Of a DNA stretch of 34,006 bases, positions 1 through 8,689 are shown piece by piece. Positions within the stretch are counted from its first letter, which is position 1; each line of letters begins with the position of its first letter. The notes under the pieces are model-generated. The model was not told the origin of the DNA, did no database searches, and saw only the letters and a program-made list of their open reading frames with translations. The position numbers and the translations under genes were made by a program. The DNA comes from an uncultured Alphaproteobacteria bacterium (lineage in GTDB: Bacteria > Pseudomonadota > Alphaproteobacteria > Micavibrionales > Micavibrionaceae): the NCBI GenBank assembly GCA_937923625.1, contig CALDTV010000028.1, forward strand, positions 1-34,006, given 5' to 3'.

Positions 1-806
1 TGGGTTTTGACATTTAATGTCTTAAACCATGTGGCTAATGTTTCAACGCTATAAACGGAGCGGTGTTTGCCGCCCGTGCAACCAATTGCGATGGTGAGGT
101 AGCTTTTACCTTCATGGGTGTAACGCTCTAATAACGGCTCAATTAGATTTTTAAAATTCGTCATAAAATTTTTAAAGCTTTCATCTTTTTCAATATAATC
201 ACCGACACGTTGATCTAACCCCGTTAGGGATTTGAGATTTTCATCCCAATGCGGGTTGCGTAAAAAACGTACATCCATGACGATATCCGCCTCACGCGGC
301 ACGCCGTTGCGAAAACCAAAAGAAGTCAAGGTGACGGCCAATTTTTGATTTTTATCTGGATTAAAATTTCCTTCTATTAAGCGGCGTAAATCATGTATCG
401 ACATTTCCGTTGTATCAATAACAAGATCAGCTTGTTCTTTTACAACAGATAACAAAGCTTCCTCTTTATTGATGCCGTCACTAATGGGGCGATCTTGCGC
501 CAATGGGTGCTTACGGCGTGTTTCCGTGAAGCGTTTTTGAAGAATGCTATGTTTACAGGTCACAAAAATTAATTTTGCGCTGTGGGCTTTTACGGCTTGC
601 TGTAATTTTTCTGCGCTAAAATTTCGGGTGCGGCTATCGACGCCAATCGCGATAGGTCTGCCCGAAGCATTTTTGAGTAAATCATCAATAAGCGCTAGCG
701 GGAAATTATCCAATACCTCATAGCCGATATCCTCCAACGATTTTAATGCCGATGACATCCCCGCACCTGATAGGCCAGTGACAATAAGAAGTTGTTTTTG
801 GCTCAT
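1..806 (-). CDS. rapZ: RapZ family nucleotide-binding protein, 3' end cut by window edge
   Basis: Reading leftward from the ATG at 806, the frame stays open to the window edge (about 268 codons), so the C-terminus is missing. The N-terminus has the P-loop GLSGAGMS typical of RapZ (YvcJ family). Near the visible end, GCTGGKHRSVY matches the conserved glycine/His-Arg motif of the C-terminal domain. In Escherichia coli RapZ binds GlmZ/GlmY RNAs and recruits RNase E. In alphaproteobacteria the family usually sits in the chvI-chvG-PTS neighbourhood and its role is less clear. The start codon overlaps the stop of the upstream membrane protein as ATGA, which suggests translational coupling. Family assignment is confident; the exact function here is inferred from the family. 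Confidence 0.93.
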   Translation of the reverse strand, partial: MSQKQLLIVTGLSGAGMSSALKSLEDIGYEVLDNFPLALIDDLLKNASGRPIAIGVDSRTRNFSAEKLQQAVKAHSAKLIFVTCKHSILQKRFTETRRKHPLAQDRPISDGINKEEALLSVVKEQADLVIDTTEMSIHDLRRLIEGNFNPDKNQKLAVTLTSFGFRNGVPREADIVMDVRFLRNPHWDENLKSLTGLDQRVGDYIEKDESFKNFMTNFKNLIEPLLERYTHEGKSYLTIAIGCTGGKHRSVYSVETLATWFKTLNVKT

Positions 807-1381
807 GTTCTTAGCACTTTTTTTCGATAGTAAATTAAGGCGATTAAACCAAGATTGGTTATCAATAATGAGAACGGAAATAGGGCCGTAATGATTGAGA
901 TATTTGCTAATGCCAATATGGTAAAAAAATGTTTAAACCCGCCAAGTAGAAAACTCATAACGGATTCTTGTTCAGGATGGTGCCAGCTTTTGCGATAGGT
1001 TGGGTAAAAGCCACCTGCATCAATAAGGGTGATAAGGATCACTGACCACAATGCGGAGCCGGTAAAATACCAAAGTGGAATGGCCGTAAGCGATAGCACA
1101 AACGCCCATTTATCGCTTTTCCCCACAATAATTTCATCGCGCATTTTATATCCAATACCCGCAATGCCAAATGAAATAAGGGCGGAGGCAGCCATAATGC
1201 TACTGCCAATACCGCCTCCATCTGATAGTTGCGCGAAAAAGCCTATAGCGGTCAATAAACCCCAAATAAACCAAGAGAATGGATGGGGTTTTGTTTTACC
1301 CTTATAAATAGACCGCAAGTAAATAACATAGCTTGCGCCCATAAATAAGAGACCGATGATCGTAAAAATTTCTTTTTCCAT
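803..1381 (-). CDS. Conserved multi-pass inner-membrane protein (possibly PQ-loop-like)
   Basis: This 192-residue protein is almost entirely hydrophobic, with about six or seven predicted membrane segments and short polar loops. A conserved-looking stretch near residues 30-60, HPFSWFIWGLLTAIGFFAQL followed by a run of glycines, sits where a proline/aromatic helix break would be expected, as in PQ-loop/SWEET-like or PnuC-like transporters. I cannot assign it to a named family. Its ATG shares one base with the chvG stop (TAATG), and its own stop overlaps the rapZ start. It is therefore almost certainly translated as part of the chvI-chvG-rapZ operon. In many alphaproteobacteria an hprK gene lies in this position; this protein has no P-loop and is not HprK. 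Confidence 0.8.
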   Translation of the reverse strand: MEKEIFTIIGLLFMGASYVIYLRSIYKGKTKPHPFSWFIWGLLTAIGFFAQLSDGGGIGSSIMAASALISFGIAGIGYKMRDEIIVGKSDKWAFVLSLTAIPLWYFTGSALWSVILITLIDAGGFYPTYRKSWHHPEQESVMSFLLGGFKHFFTILALANISIITALFPFSLLITNLGLIALIYYRKKVLRT

Positions 1382-3282
1382 TATGCCTTCATTAATTTTA
1401 CAGAGAATTTAGCGCCGATACGCTCATCTTTATCATCACGAATATTTTCTGCCCAAATCTCACCATCATGGGCGTCAATAATTTGTTTGGAAATGGATAG
1501 CCCCAATCCAGAATGTCCACCATAATCTTCGTGTGGACGCTCTGTATAAAAACGCTCGAAAATATTATTTATTTTTGCCTCTGGTATGCCGATTCCCTCA
1601 TCGCTAACGGTAACAATTATATGATTTTTTATAATATTTGCTTCAATAATGACCGCGCCATTTTCTGGGCTAAAAGAAAGTGCGTTACTGATTAGGTTGC
1701 CAAAAACTTGCGCGAGACGGTCTTCATTGCCGCGCACATTCAAGTCAATAGCATCATCAAGGGAGAGAATAATTTTTTCGTCCCGTCGGTGATCATCTGA
1801 CTCCAAACGATCTAACGGCTTTTTATAGGCGTCACGAAGGCGATATAAAAGTGCTTTTAAATCAACAGCTTCCATTTGTTCCCGCGATAATTCCGCATCA
1901 AGGCGTGATGCGCTGGAAATATCGCTAATTAGGCGATCAAGCCGCTGGACGTCATGATGAATAATATCCATCAGCTTCTCACGGCTTTTATCATCTTTCA
2001 CCCGCGCGGCTGTTTCAACCGCACTGCGGAGGCTGGTGAGAGGGTTTTTGATTTCATGTGATACATCTGCGGCAAAGCGTTCAATCGTATCCATACGATC
2101 CCACAACGCGTGCGTCATGTCACGAAGCACGACAGATAGTTCGCCAATTTCATCACCGCGTTTGCTCATATCTGGGATTTCAACATGACGGCTTTTGCCA
2201 ACACGAACAGCCTCAGCGGCTAAGGCTAATTTTTTTAGGGGACGTCCAATAAGACCAGATAAATAAATTGACAGCATAACTGTAATACCAAGTGATCCGA
2301 GGAAAACACGAAAAACATCAACACGGATATCAGCAATTTTTTGCTCTAACTCATTGCCGTCTCGCACCAACAAAACGACGCCTAAAACTTGTTTGACTTT
2401 TTGGATGGGTGCGGCAGCAGTTAAAATGATCGAGCCATCTTTTTGTCGCCATGCGGTGGTGCTAATATCGCCCATAAGGGCCATGCGACTGTCAGGAAAT
2501 GTATCAATATTGTTAATCGTGCTAATTGGAAATTTTTCTAACTTGGTCTGCATAGGGATTAAATCCAAAAATCGTGCCGCGGATTGATCGAACAAAGCAT
2601 TTAAATTCATTGGGTGCGGTTCGGCTTTTGCTTGCTCTGCTTGTATAGAGCCATTTGCCCCTGCAAGCGCCGTAGCATCGGCAAGCAAGCCGCCATCAAC
2701 ACTAAATAATTTTGCGCGACTGGAGGCGTTTTCACCAAGGCGGCGCATCATCTGTCTTGCAAATTGTGGCTTGATTGCTTCTATTTGCATCGGGTCTTCA
2801 AACGGGATAGGAGATATTTGAAAAACGGGTCGTACCGCGCCCTCGGATAAAGCACCAGAGAAAAACCGTGCTTCAGAACGCATAGAGTTTAGCTCTGCTT
2901 CAATTAAACTATCGGTATACTGTCCTAAATATAAAACGCCCAAGCCAAGGATCATGATCGCAATAATATTGACCATCAAAATCCGCACCGTCAGCGAGCT
3001 CATTTTTTCTGACGAAGAGCTCCACCGTTGGTCAATGGGGCGGTGATCAGGTGCGTTATGTTCTTGGTTGTCGACTCTGCGTTTAAAAAGAGGGAACAGG
3101 ACTTTTTCCTTTAAACTAGAAAGCCCTGTTTCTTCTTTTTTATCCTGTCGATTAGGAGTTTTGGCGCTATTCTTTGTATCGATACCCGATGCCGTAGAGG
3201 GTTTCGATGTGGTTGAAGTCGCCGTCGACGTTGCGGAATTTTTTGCGGACGCGCTTGATGTGGGAGTCGATTGTTCTGTCAT
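1381..3282 (-). CDS. chvG: ChvG-type sensor histidine kinase
   Basis: Membrane sensor kinase partner of ChvI. Order of parts: a Ser/Thr/Ala-rich N-terminal tail, a membrane helix near residues 97-118, a periplasmic domain of about 200 residues, a second helix near 327-347, a HAMP linker, HisKA with the H-box [13 protein letters not shown] (phospho-acceptor His near 410), then HATPase boxes [18 protein letters not shown] and [10 protein letters not shown]. Known ChvG/ExoS proteins respond to envelope or acid stress. The start is uncertain. The ATG at 3282 makes the gene overlap chvI by 116 bases. The next usable start in frame is the ATG at 3006 (541 residues), which would begin almost at the first membrane helix and lose the cytoplasmic tail that relatives have. 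I see no GTG or TTG in frame between the two. Confidence 0.9.
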   Translation of the reverse strand: MTEQSTPTSSASAKNSATSTATSTTSKPSTASGIDTKNSAKTPNRQDKKEETGLSSLKEKVLFPLFKRRVDNQEHNAPDHRPIDQRWSSSSEKMSSLTVRILMVNIIAIMILGLGVLYLGQYTDSLIEAELNSMRSEARFFSGALSEGAVRPVFQISPIPFEDPMQIEAIKPQFARQMMRRLGENASSRAKLFSVDGGLLADATALAGANGSIQAEQAKAEPHPMNLNALFDQSAARFLDLIPMQTKLEKFPISTINNIDTFPDSRMALMGDISTTAWRQKDGSIILTAAAPIQKVKQVLGVVLLVRDGNELEQKIADIRVDVFRVFLGSLGITVMLSIYLSGLIGRPLKKLALAAEAVRVGKSRHVEIPDMSKRGDEIGELSVVLRDMTHALWDRMDTIERFAADVSHEIKNPLTSLRSAVETAARVKDDKSREKLMDIIHHDVQRLDRLISDISSASRLDAELSREQMEAVDLKALLYRLRDAYKKPLDRLESDDHRRDEKIILSLDDAIDLNVRGNEDRLAQVFGNLISNALSFSPENGAVIIEANIIKNHIIVTVSDEGIGIPEAKINNIFERFYTERPHEDYGGHSGLGLSISKQIIDAHDGEIWAENIRDDKDERIGAKFSVKLMKA

Positions 3283-3865
3283 CTACATAGATATTCTCAC
3301 CATATGCCAAATCAATCAACTGATCTCTGTTTTTAACATGTCCTGGGCGCTGAGCGAGGGCTTTAACCAGTAAATATTCGGTGACGGTTAAATTAACGGG
3401 GTCGCCTTTCCACGTGCAAAGGTGGCGGGAATCATCCAATGTTAAATCGCCACGTTCGACTGTTTCTTCGGATTTTTCGTCATTTGCTGGCTCTGCCTGT
3501 AATTGTTGGCGTCTTAAAAGGGCGCGTATGCGCTCAATTAGCAAACGTTGGGAAAAAGGCTTGGTGATATAATCATCCGCCCCCATGCGCAGGCCAATGA
3601 CCTCATCGACTTCATCATCCTTGGAGGTGAGGAAGATAACAGGCAGGGATGATGTCTCCCGCAATTTTGATAAAACTTCCATGCCGTCCATACGGGGCAT
3701 TTTTATGTCCAAAACCACCAAATCAGGCGGGTTTGTTGTAATGCCCTTAAGGCCTTCTTCGCCATCATTATAGGTTTTGACATTAAAGCCCTCTGCCTCC
3801 AAGGACATGGAAACAGATGTAATGATATTGCGGTCATCATCTACTAAAGCGATATTTTGCGACAT
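3167..3865 (-). CDS. chvI: ChvI-type OmpR-family response regulator
   Basis: A 232-residue response regulator. The receiver domain begins [13 protein letters not shown] (acidic pair), has the phospho-acceptor Asp in [13 protein letters not shown], and the conserved Lys in DDYITKPFS. The second half is an OmpR-type winged helix ending [12 protein letters not shown] and GIGYRYKE, which binds DNA as in PhoB/OmpR relatives. I chose the ATG at 3865, not the upstream ATG at 3895, because AAGGAATC lies about 6 bases before it and ChvI proteins typically start MSQ-IALVDDD. The gene is followed by chvG and heads the operon. The 233 bases upstream, shared with the divergent lipoprotein gene, should hold its promoter. 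Confidence 0.94.
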   Translation of the reverse strand: MSQNIALVDDDRNIITSVSMSLEAEGFNVKTYNDGEEGLKGITTNPPDLVVLDIKMPRMDGMEVLSKLRETSSLPVIFLTSKDDEVDEVIGLRMGADDYITKPFSQRLLIERIRALLRRQQLQAEPANDEKSEETVERGDLTLDDSRHLCTWKGDPVNLTVTEYLLVKALAQRPGHVKNRDQLIDLAYGENIYVDDRTIDSHIKRVRKKFRNVDGDFNHIETLYGIGYRYKE

Positions 3866-4098
3866 ATAAGATTCCTTTTCGTTAGTTACGAACATATTTA
3901 ACGCATTCTCATTAAAAAGCGAAAAAAAGCGTGTTTAAAGGCCAAATTAAGATTTTATTGTGTTTATTTCAATAATTTGGGTCATATCAAGGCTTAAAAA
4001 TAGTTACATTTAAAATCAAGATTTTTATTTTGTTGTAATAAGGTTCAATACGATTAACCTGAATGTGACTAAAGAGTTTAACTTAAAGGATTATAACT

Positions 4099-4536
4099 AT
4101 GCCCTTGAAAATAATAACCTTACTATTTTTAACAATAACTTTATCTGCGTGTTCGCATAAAAAACTAGATACCAGTTTGCAAACCCTTCAAGGGCAAAAT
4201 ATACAAGTTGCCATTAATTATTTAGGCATACCAGACGATAAATTTACCCTGCAGGAAAAAGAAGTATATGTTTGGGGACGGGAACAAACAACGGTTCGTC
4301 AAAGCCCGATTGGCACCTACGGCAGTGTTGGATATGGCTCTCGCGGTGGCACATTTGGCGGCGTTGGTATTGTGTTTGGCACACCAAGTTCTAGCTACAG
4401 AGATAATTCTTTTTGCCAAATAAAAATAGTGACAGATCAAAATCAAACAATCGAAAAAGTTGAACGCGATAGCGCAGGCCGCGGATGTTCAAAGTACAAT
4501 GATGTTTTTGAGAATTTTGAACAAAATAATCTATAA
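4099..4536 (+). CDS. Small predicted lipoprotein
   Basis: This 145-residue protein starts with a Lys, a hydrophobic stretch and the lipobox LSAC (Cys near residue 19), so it should be a signal-peptidase II lipoprotein anchored in the envelope. The middle is rich in Gly, Ser and Tyr (around residues 75-100), and two further Cys occur in FCQIKIV and GRGCSKY, which could form a disulphide. The segment QVAINYLGIPDDKFTLQ followed by VYVWGREQ loosely resembles small outer-membrane lipoproteins with a SmpA-like start, but I cannot assign a family. AAAGGA lies about 8 bases before the ATG. It is transcribed divergently from chvI, so regulation by ChvI is plausible but not shown. Confidence 0.8.
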   Translation: MPLKIITLLFLTITLSACSHKKLDTSLQTLQGQNIQVAINYLGIPDDKFTLQEKEVYVWGREQTTVRQSPIGTYGSVGYGSRGGTFGGVGIVFGTPSSSYRDNSFCQIKIVTDQNQTIEKVERDSAGRGCSKYNDVFENFEQNNL

Positions 4537-5109
4537 AATTTTCTGATAACCTCAGTTATAAAAAGAATCGTTTTTATATATATATAAATGATAAGAAATT
4601 ATTAGCCTAGGCACACCCGTCGACAAAATGGTTAACAAATGGTGCTAATGAAAATGTAAGCCTGTGGGTGTGTACAGTCATCCCTTAACTATTCTCATAA
4701 GTTACTGTGTAACGCTTAATATCTTTATCTACATTTTTAGGGTAAATTTTTCATAAGCGTCTTATTGCAATACAATGAAATTAGAACAAATTTGATTAGA
4801 TTCATACTGTATATTCACCTGCTTAATTTAATAAGATCACTATATTGATGGTACTTATTTTATAGCAATTACGGAATAAATTATACCAAATAATATAATT
4901 AACTTAGAAAATTTTGAAACTATATCTGATTTTATGACGACAGTGAGGCTATGATTATACGAAGATTTTATATACTAAATAAAAACTGAACAAGGAAGAT
5001 GATATAAATTTTCGTGATGAACTTCAAAAAGAATTTAGAGAGTTTTTGATAGATCGAGGCAAATTATATATAAGTTCATTACATGACTAGAAAAATAATA
5101 TAAAAGTTT
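4537..5109. other. 573-base AT-rich gap without a recognisable gene
   Basis: No convincing coding region on either strand. It holds an alternating TA run near 4577-4586 and a spaced inverted repeat, CACACCC at 4612-4618 and GGGTGTG at 4666-4672, of unknown meaning. A short open stretch at about 4987-5090 reads as 34 residues ending FLIDRGKLYISSLHD before a stop. It has no good start codon and may be a decayed gene end. The gap separates the chv/rapZ region from the quorum-sensing cluster and may mark an old insertion edge. Confidence 0.6.
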
Positions 5110-6003
5110 TTATTTCACCACCTTCGTAGCACTGCCAGATTTAATGTAGTAAGACTTTTCAAAAATCTGGAATAGATCTTTTAATGTAATTATTTCTTTT
5201 CCAGTAATATATTCTCTAATATACTTAAGGTTATAGCATGGAATCACTGAGCATAAGTGATGTTCATAATGATGCCAAACACCGTGCGGTGCTAACATAG
5301 CTCCTTCTAGCCAATTTAACTTAAGTCGATGAGTGTCGTCAGTGCCTTGATGCTCTAGCCACGTCCTAAACCTAAAGAACATCATAAATGTTGTTATTAA
5401 GGATGTATACCACAGGATAGGAATGACCATTAACTCTAGTAGTACGAAAGTAACTGTGAATACAACATTCAAAATAGTAATAAATATATAATGATAATTT
5501 TTATTAGGTTTAGAGTTTAAAATAATCCCGAAATAGTCTGTAATTGAAAATCCAAAAATATCATAAAAACCATATTTAAGAATTTTAGGAATCGTAATAG
5601 GTAAATCCCATTGAGGTGCTTTTTGAGAACGGTGCATTAATTCTGGATCATGCTCCGTATTCATGTTCTTGTGGTGTGCAAAATGTAAATTTCTATATCC
5701 ACTAGTTGTTAATCCTAAGAGCCCAAAAGCAATAAAATCACTTAAAAAATCATTTATGGTTTTGTTTTTATTTATACTGTAGTGGGTGCCATCGTGACCT
5801 AAAATAGCAAGAGCATGTTGTCTATTTCCAATCACAAAAAGTGTTATAAAATAAAAAGAAAAATGATTTATCGTAACAGCTAAGTACATAAAAATAGTTA
5901 TTATAAACCAATCTAGTAAGGCATGCCTTGCCCAAGAAAAAGTATTTTTAGGGTTTAGCTCTTTCAAAACAGATTTCGGAATTTCTTTAATTGGATTGTT
6001 CAT
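5110..6003 (-). CDS. Integral-membrane fatty-acid desaturase family protein
   Basis: A 297-residue membrane di-iron enzyme. All three histidine boxes of the family are present in order: HDGTH (70-74), HFAHH (107-111) and HHYEHH (244-249). Hydrophobic helices lie around 30-60, 90-102 and 175-212. Such enzymes use O2 and electrons from a ferredoxin or cytochrome partner to desaturate or hydroxylate acyl chains at the membrane. I chose the ATG at 6003 (GAGG about 8 bases upstream) over a TTG eight codons earlier. The gene diverges from luxR. A palindromic operator (6057-6074) lies 53 bases upstream, the same distance as the matching operator has from luxI, so quorum control is likely. The substrate is unknown: membrane phospholipid, acyl-ACP or the AHL signal itself are all possible. 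Confidence 0.86.
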   Translation of the reverse strand: MNNPIKEIPKSVLKELNPKNTFSWARHALLDWFIITIFMYLAVTINHFSFYFITLFVIGNRQHALAILGHDGTHYSINKNKTINDFLSDFIAFGLLGLTTSGYRNLHFAHHKNMNTEHDPELMHRSQKAPQWDLPITIPKILKYGFYDIFGFSITDYFGIILNSKPNKNYHYIFITILNVVFTVTFVLLELMVIPILWYTSLITTFMMFFRFRTWLEHQGTDDTHRLKLNWLEGAMLAPHGVWHHYEHHLCSVIPCYNLKYIREYITGKEIITLKDLFQIFEKSYYIKSGSATKVVK

Positions 6004-6056
6004 ACTAGCCTCACATGTTGATCTCAAGAGCCTATAATTAAACCAATATAGATTAG

Positions 6057-6074
6057 CCCCGTAATTTAACGGGG
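6057..6074 (+). promoter_or_regulatory. Putative lux box A between desaturase and luxR
   Basis: CCCCGTAATTTAACGGGG is an 18-bp dyad with 6-bp arms. It differs at only two of 18 positions from the element upstream of luxI read on the minus strand. It lies 53 bases from the desaturase ATG and 125 bases from the luxR ATG. A TTATAG-like -10 falls about 20 bases beyond the palindrome on the desaturase side. LuxR-family operators are typically 18-20-bp dyads at the edge of the -35, so this is the expected form and place. Binding is inferred. Confidence 0.72.
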
Positions 6075-6199
6075 TATTATTGGAAACTTCTAAGGTATTG
6101 AAAAATAAAAATATTTATAAGACTTTGGTAAGCGTAAGTCTGAGTTTATGTGTTTTTTATTCTGAGTACAGTGTGATTACCATTGCAGGAAAAACCATA

Positions 6200-6949
6200 A
6201 TGAAAAATATCATCGCTTTTGAAGATTACTTGCAGCGCTCCAACCAAGCCCAATCTGAAGATGAATTATTCGCAATTTATAAAGAAGCTGTGGGCTCTCA
6301 TGGCTTAGATAGAGTTCTTTTATGCCTTGCTACTGAGCATCAAGATATAGGCAAAGTGGCTGGTCTAGGCGTTATGCATAATTATCCTAAACATTGGATG
6401 GATTATTATTTTGAAAAAGGACTAGATAAAATAGACCCTGTAATGATTTATGGTTTGAGAAAGATGGAGGCCTACACGTGGGAAGAAATACCTCGTAACA
6501 TGAGCTTATTAAAAAAACAAAAAGACTGTCTAAGTGAAGGGCAAGAATCTGGACTTTATAATGGAATATGCACCCCGTTACGAGGACCTGAGAATTCTCT
6601 CGCTGGATTGAGTCTGGCTTCTTCGGAAAAGAAAGATTCTTTTAGCGGTAATTTAGATATGATTACAGCATACAGTAATCATTTTTATATTGCTTATCGC
6701 CGCATTAACCAAAAGGGAAATAATCACACTAGAAATCAAACAACTCAGAATTATGCACTTACCCCTAAACAAAGAGAGATACTAACTTGGGCTGCGATCA
6801 GTAAGACTAACGAAGAAATAGGAATAATACTTGGAATATCACCAAGAACCGTGGAATGGCACATGAAAACTATATATGAGAAATTAAATGCATATGGTCG
6901 TGTATTAGCAGTAACAAAGGCAATTACTTATGGCTTAATTCACCCTTGA
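6200..6949 (+). CDS. LuxR-family acyl-homoserine-lactone-responsive regulator
   Basis: A 249-residue quorum-sensing regulator. The N-terminal half is an autoinducer-binding domain with all six residues conserved between TraR and LuxR proteins: W66, Y70, D79, P80, W94 and G122, each offset by nine from TraR numbering. The C-terminal part, from about 187, is a LuxR HTH (LTPKQREIL, then TNEEIGIILGISPRTVEWH). I chose the ATG at 6200 because AGGA lies about 10 bases upstream and the length fits the family. An in-frame TTG at 6080 would add 40 poorly conserved residues. The gene converges with luxI, so this is a cognate pair and not a solo. It probably binds the two palindromes at 6057 and 7804. 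Confidence 0.94.
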   Translation: MKNIIAFEDYLQRSNQAQSEDELFAIYKEAVGSHGLDRVLLCLATEHQDIGKVAGLGVMHNYPKHWMDYYFEKGLDKIDPVMIYGLRKMEAYTWEEIPRNMSLLKKQKDCLSEGQESGLYNGICTPLRGPENSLAGLSLASSEKKDSFSGNLDMITAYSNHFYIAYRRINQKGNNHTRNQTTQNYALTPKQREILTWAAISKTNEEIGIILGISPRTVEWHMKTIYEKLNAYGRVLAVTKAITYGLIHP

Positions 6950-7138
6950 TCACGGATATTCTTTTTTATACGCTTATATTCTTTTTTACTTATTCTTTGT
7001 GAAAACATAGAAATATAAAAACTTAAAAATAAGATACGATAAATAAATTTATTTTGGCGACTTGCTTCATTTTTTAAAAATTCTAAAGATTGAATAATAT
7101 AAAATACTTTGAAAAAATTATTTTTTTTCTTTTTAGCT

Positions 7139-7750
7139 TTACGCCGCAACTTTTTTCCTAGTAAAAATTTCTTGTTTATCAAGTTTTTTAAAATTTTCAT
7201 AGTTTTCCTGAGTTATATTCAAAATTGCTGCCTGTATCCTTTGTCCATCAATAAGCTTAGGCTTTCCTAAGTAGCGGTAAGCGCAGCCATTTTTTTTGAA
7301 AACTTGCCTTAAAATATATGAAGGCATTATTCCAATAATACTTGATATTTTATTTTTAAAACTAAAAACGAAATAAGCATTTACCAAATCACGTATTACT
7401 TTTTCTCTTACTTCAGGAGGCAGGTTTTTCTCAACACAAAAACGGGTCCCTTCCCAAATATCTTTTTCTAAAAATATATTATGATCATCTACCATCTCGG
7501 GAAAAAGGTCTTGTAACATTGATCGGTGAGATACAGGTGTTAGCCTGCAAACCCCTATGGCATGGTCTTTTGCTGATTTATAAACAATGTATTTTGCGGA
7601 GGGGGTATCATATTGATCATATTCAAGTTCTTTATAATTAAAAACATCATAATTTTGCCTTTCAACAAAACTTTTATAGCGCAGCTGGTGTTGTGACAGC
7701 AGTAATGAGCCATGTAGATGCATATTTTGGTAGTCAATAAAGAAAATCAT
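7139..7750 (-). CDS. LuxI-family acyl-homoserine-lactone synthase
   Basis: A 203-residue autoinducer synthase, making AHL from S-adenosylmethionine and an acyl-ACP or acyl-CoA. The family's invariant residues fall almost at LuxI numbering: R24, F28, D45, D48, R69, F83, E100 and R103, seen in LRYKSF, YDQYD, GVCRL, LFPEM and WEGTRFCV. The usually invariant Trp near 34 is Tyr here. The ATG at 7750 has AGGGG about 6 bases upstream and gives the normal MIFFIDYQN-type start. An upstream ATG at 7783 is unlikely. The palindrome at 7804-7821 lies 53 bases before the start and should give LuxR-dependent autoinduction. The acyl chain cannot be predicted from the sequence. Confidence 0.94.
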   Translation of the reverse strand: MIFFIDYQNMHLHGSLLLSQHQLRYKSFVERQNYDVFNYKELEYDQYDTPSAKYIVYKSAKDHAIGVCRLTPVSHRSMLQDLFPEMVDDHNIFLEKDIWEGTRFCVEKNLPPEVREKVIRDLVNAYFVFSFKNKISSIIGIMPSYILRQVFKKNGCAYRYLGKPKLIDGQRIQAAILNITQENYENFKKLDKQEIFTRKKVAA

Positions 7751-7803
7751 ATGAGCCCCTATAAATTTACAAGTATGCTGCATTTATCTTTTGAATAAAA
7801 AAA

Positions 7804-7821
7804 CCCCGTTGAACTACGGGG
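7804..7821 (-). promoter_or_regulatory. Putative lux box B between luxI and phyH
   Basis: On the minus strand this reads CCCCGTAGTTCAACGGGG, matching box A at 16 of 18 positions with both arms identical. It is 53 bases from the luxI ATG and 49 bases from the first ATG on the phyH side (7871). A T-run follows on the minus strand, so it could be mistaken for a terminator. Its position between divergent genes and its twin at 6057 argue for an operator. Confidence 0.74.
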
Positions 7822-7941
7822 GCTACTCTATCGTATGCGATTGTTATGTTTTTTTAGAAATTAAAAAAGCATGGAGAATTTTATGGGTACAAAACCAAAA
7901 GAACAGGTGCACTACTTACAAAATCTAGCATTTGCCAAGAA

Positions 7942-8619
7942 ATGGCAACTAACCCACTTGTGCTAGGAGTTATGGATCATTTTCTTTTACAAAATTGCTC
8001 ACAGTACCAGATCAATCTAACTCAGGGTATTTCGATTGGTGCTAATGAGGATAAACAAGTTATTCATAGAGATGATAACATGTTTCCTTATGTTCAAGCC
8101 CAAGGTGAAAAAATGATTAACTGTATGTGGGCTATCAGTGATTTTACGACTGATAATGGTGCAACAAGACTAATCCCAGAAAGTCATTTGTGGTCATGTG
8201 AAAATATTATAGACCACGAACAGATCTTAAAAGCTGAATCTATCGAAGCCTCTTATGCAGAAATGACGGCGGGTTCCGTATTAATATATTTTGGCTCTAC
8301 ATATCATAGCGGTGGCCAAAATATAACAGATCAAAATAGAATAGGAGCTGTTATAAGTTATAACTTAGGGTGGCTTAGACAAGCTGAAAATAGCTATCTT
8401 GCTTATTCAAAAAAAGATCTACGGTTAATGAACGAACGTTTACAAAGATTACTTGGTTATTTTGTTCACGAACCAAATTTAGGATCAGTGGACGGTCAAG
8501 ATCCTATAAATTTAATTAAAAATAATGAGTATCGTTCAAGTGAGTTTCTGGAGTTTATTCCAGAAGAAGCTCAAAACATACTCAGGGAATATAATAATAT
8601 CTTAAAAAATGCAGCTTAA
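7942..8619 (+). CDS. PhyH-type Fe(II)/2-oxoglutarate dioxygenase, 5' end abnormal
   Basis: From the only in-frame ATG (7942) this gives 225 residues with the double-stranded beta-helix signatures: the HxD iron pair in IHRDDNMF, NGATRLIPESHLW, and the distal iron His in YHSGGQN followed by an Arg about 11 residues later. Relatives hydroxylate acyl-CoA-like or lipid substrates. The frame is open upstream to 7858 and encodes GEFYGYKTKRTGALLTKSS, which looks like the conserved region preceding NPLVLG in PhyH proteins. So the ATG start cuts into conserved sequence, and the usual first 50 or so residues are absent. An ATG at 7883 with a good GGAG ribosome site is in a different frame. The gene may be 5'-truncated, frameshifted or unusually initiated. 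It lies downstream of lux box B. Confidence 0.75.
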   Translation: MATNPLVLGVMDHFLLQNCSQYQINLTQGISIGANEDKQVIHRDDNMFPYVQAQGEKMINCMWAISDFTTDNGATRLIPESHLWSCENIIDHEQILKAESIEASYAEMTAGSVLIYFGSTYHSGGQNITDQNRIGAVISYNLGWLRQAENSYLAYSKKDLRLMNERLQRLLGYFVHEPNLGSVDGQDPINLIKNNEYRSSEFLEFIPEEAQNILREYNNILKNAA

Positions 8620-8689
8620 TTTAAAAAATTAGTATTATTTATTTTTAAATAATAACAAGGCTATCTATTTAGTATTTTAAGAGGATTTT

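Noticed and set aside
4987-5090. Short frame ending FLIDRGKLYISSLHD as a gene
   Set aside because: It has no convincing start or ribosome site and is only about 34 codons, so I report it only as possible debris in the gap.
6080-6199. N-terminal extension of LuxR from a TTG at 6080
   Set aside because: The extension is hydrophobic and unlike LuxR proteins. The ATG at 6200 has a ribosome site and gives the normal length.
6940-7200. Leftward 86-residue Lys-rich reading frame between luxR and luxI
   Set aside because: It overlaps luxI by 62 bases, has no ribosome site, and its composition is what AT-rich non-coding DNA gives (long Lys and Phe runs). I see no homology-like motif.
6057-7821. The CCCCGT/ACGGGG hairpins as transcription terminators
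   Set aside because: Both lie between divergent gene starts, not behind genes. They share the spacer sequence as well as the arms and sit at equal distance from start codons, which fits operators better.
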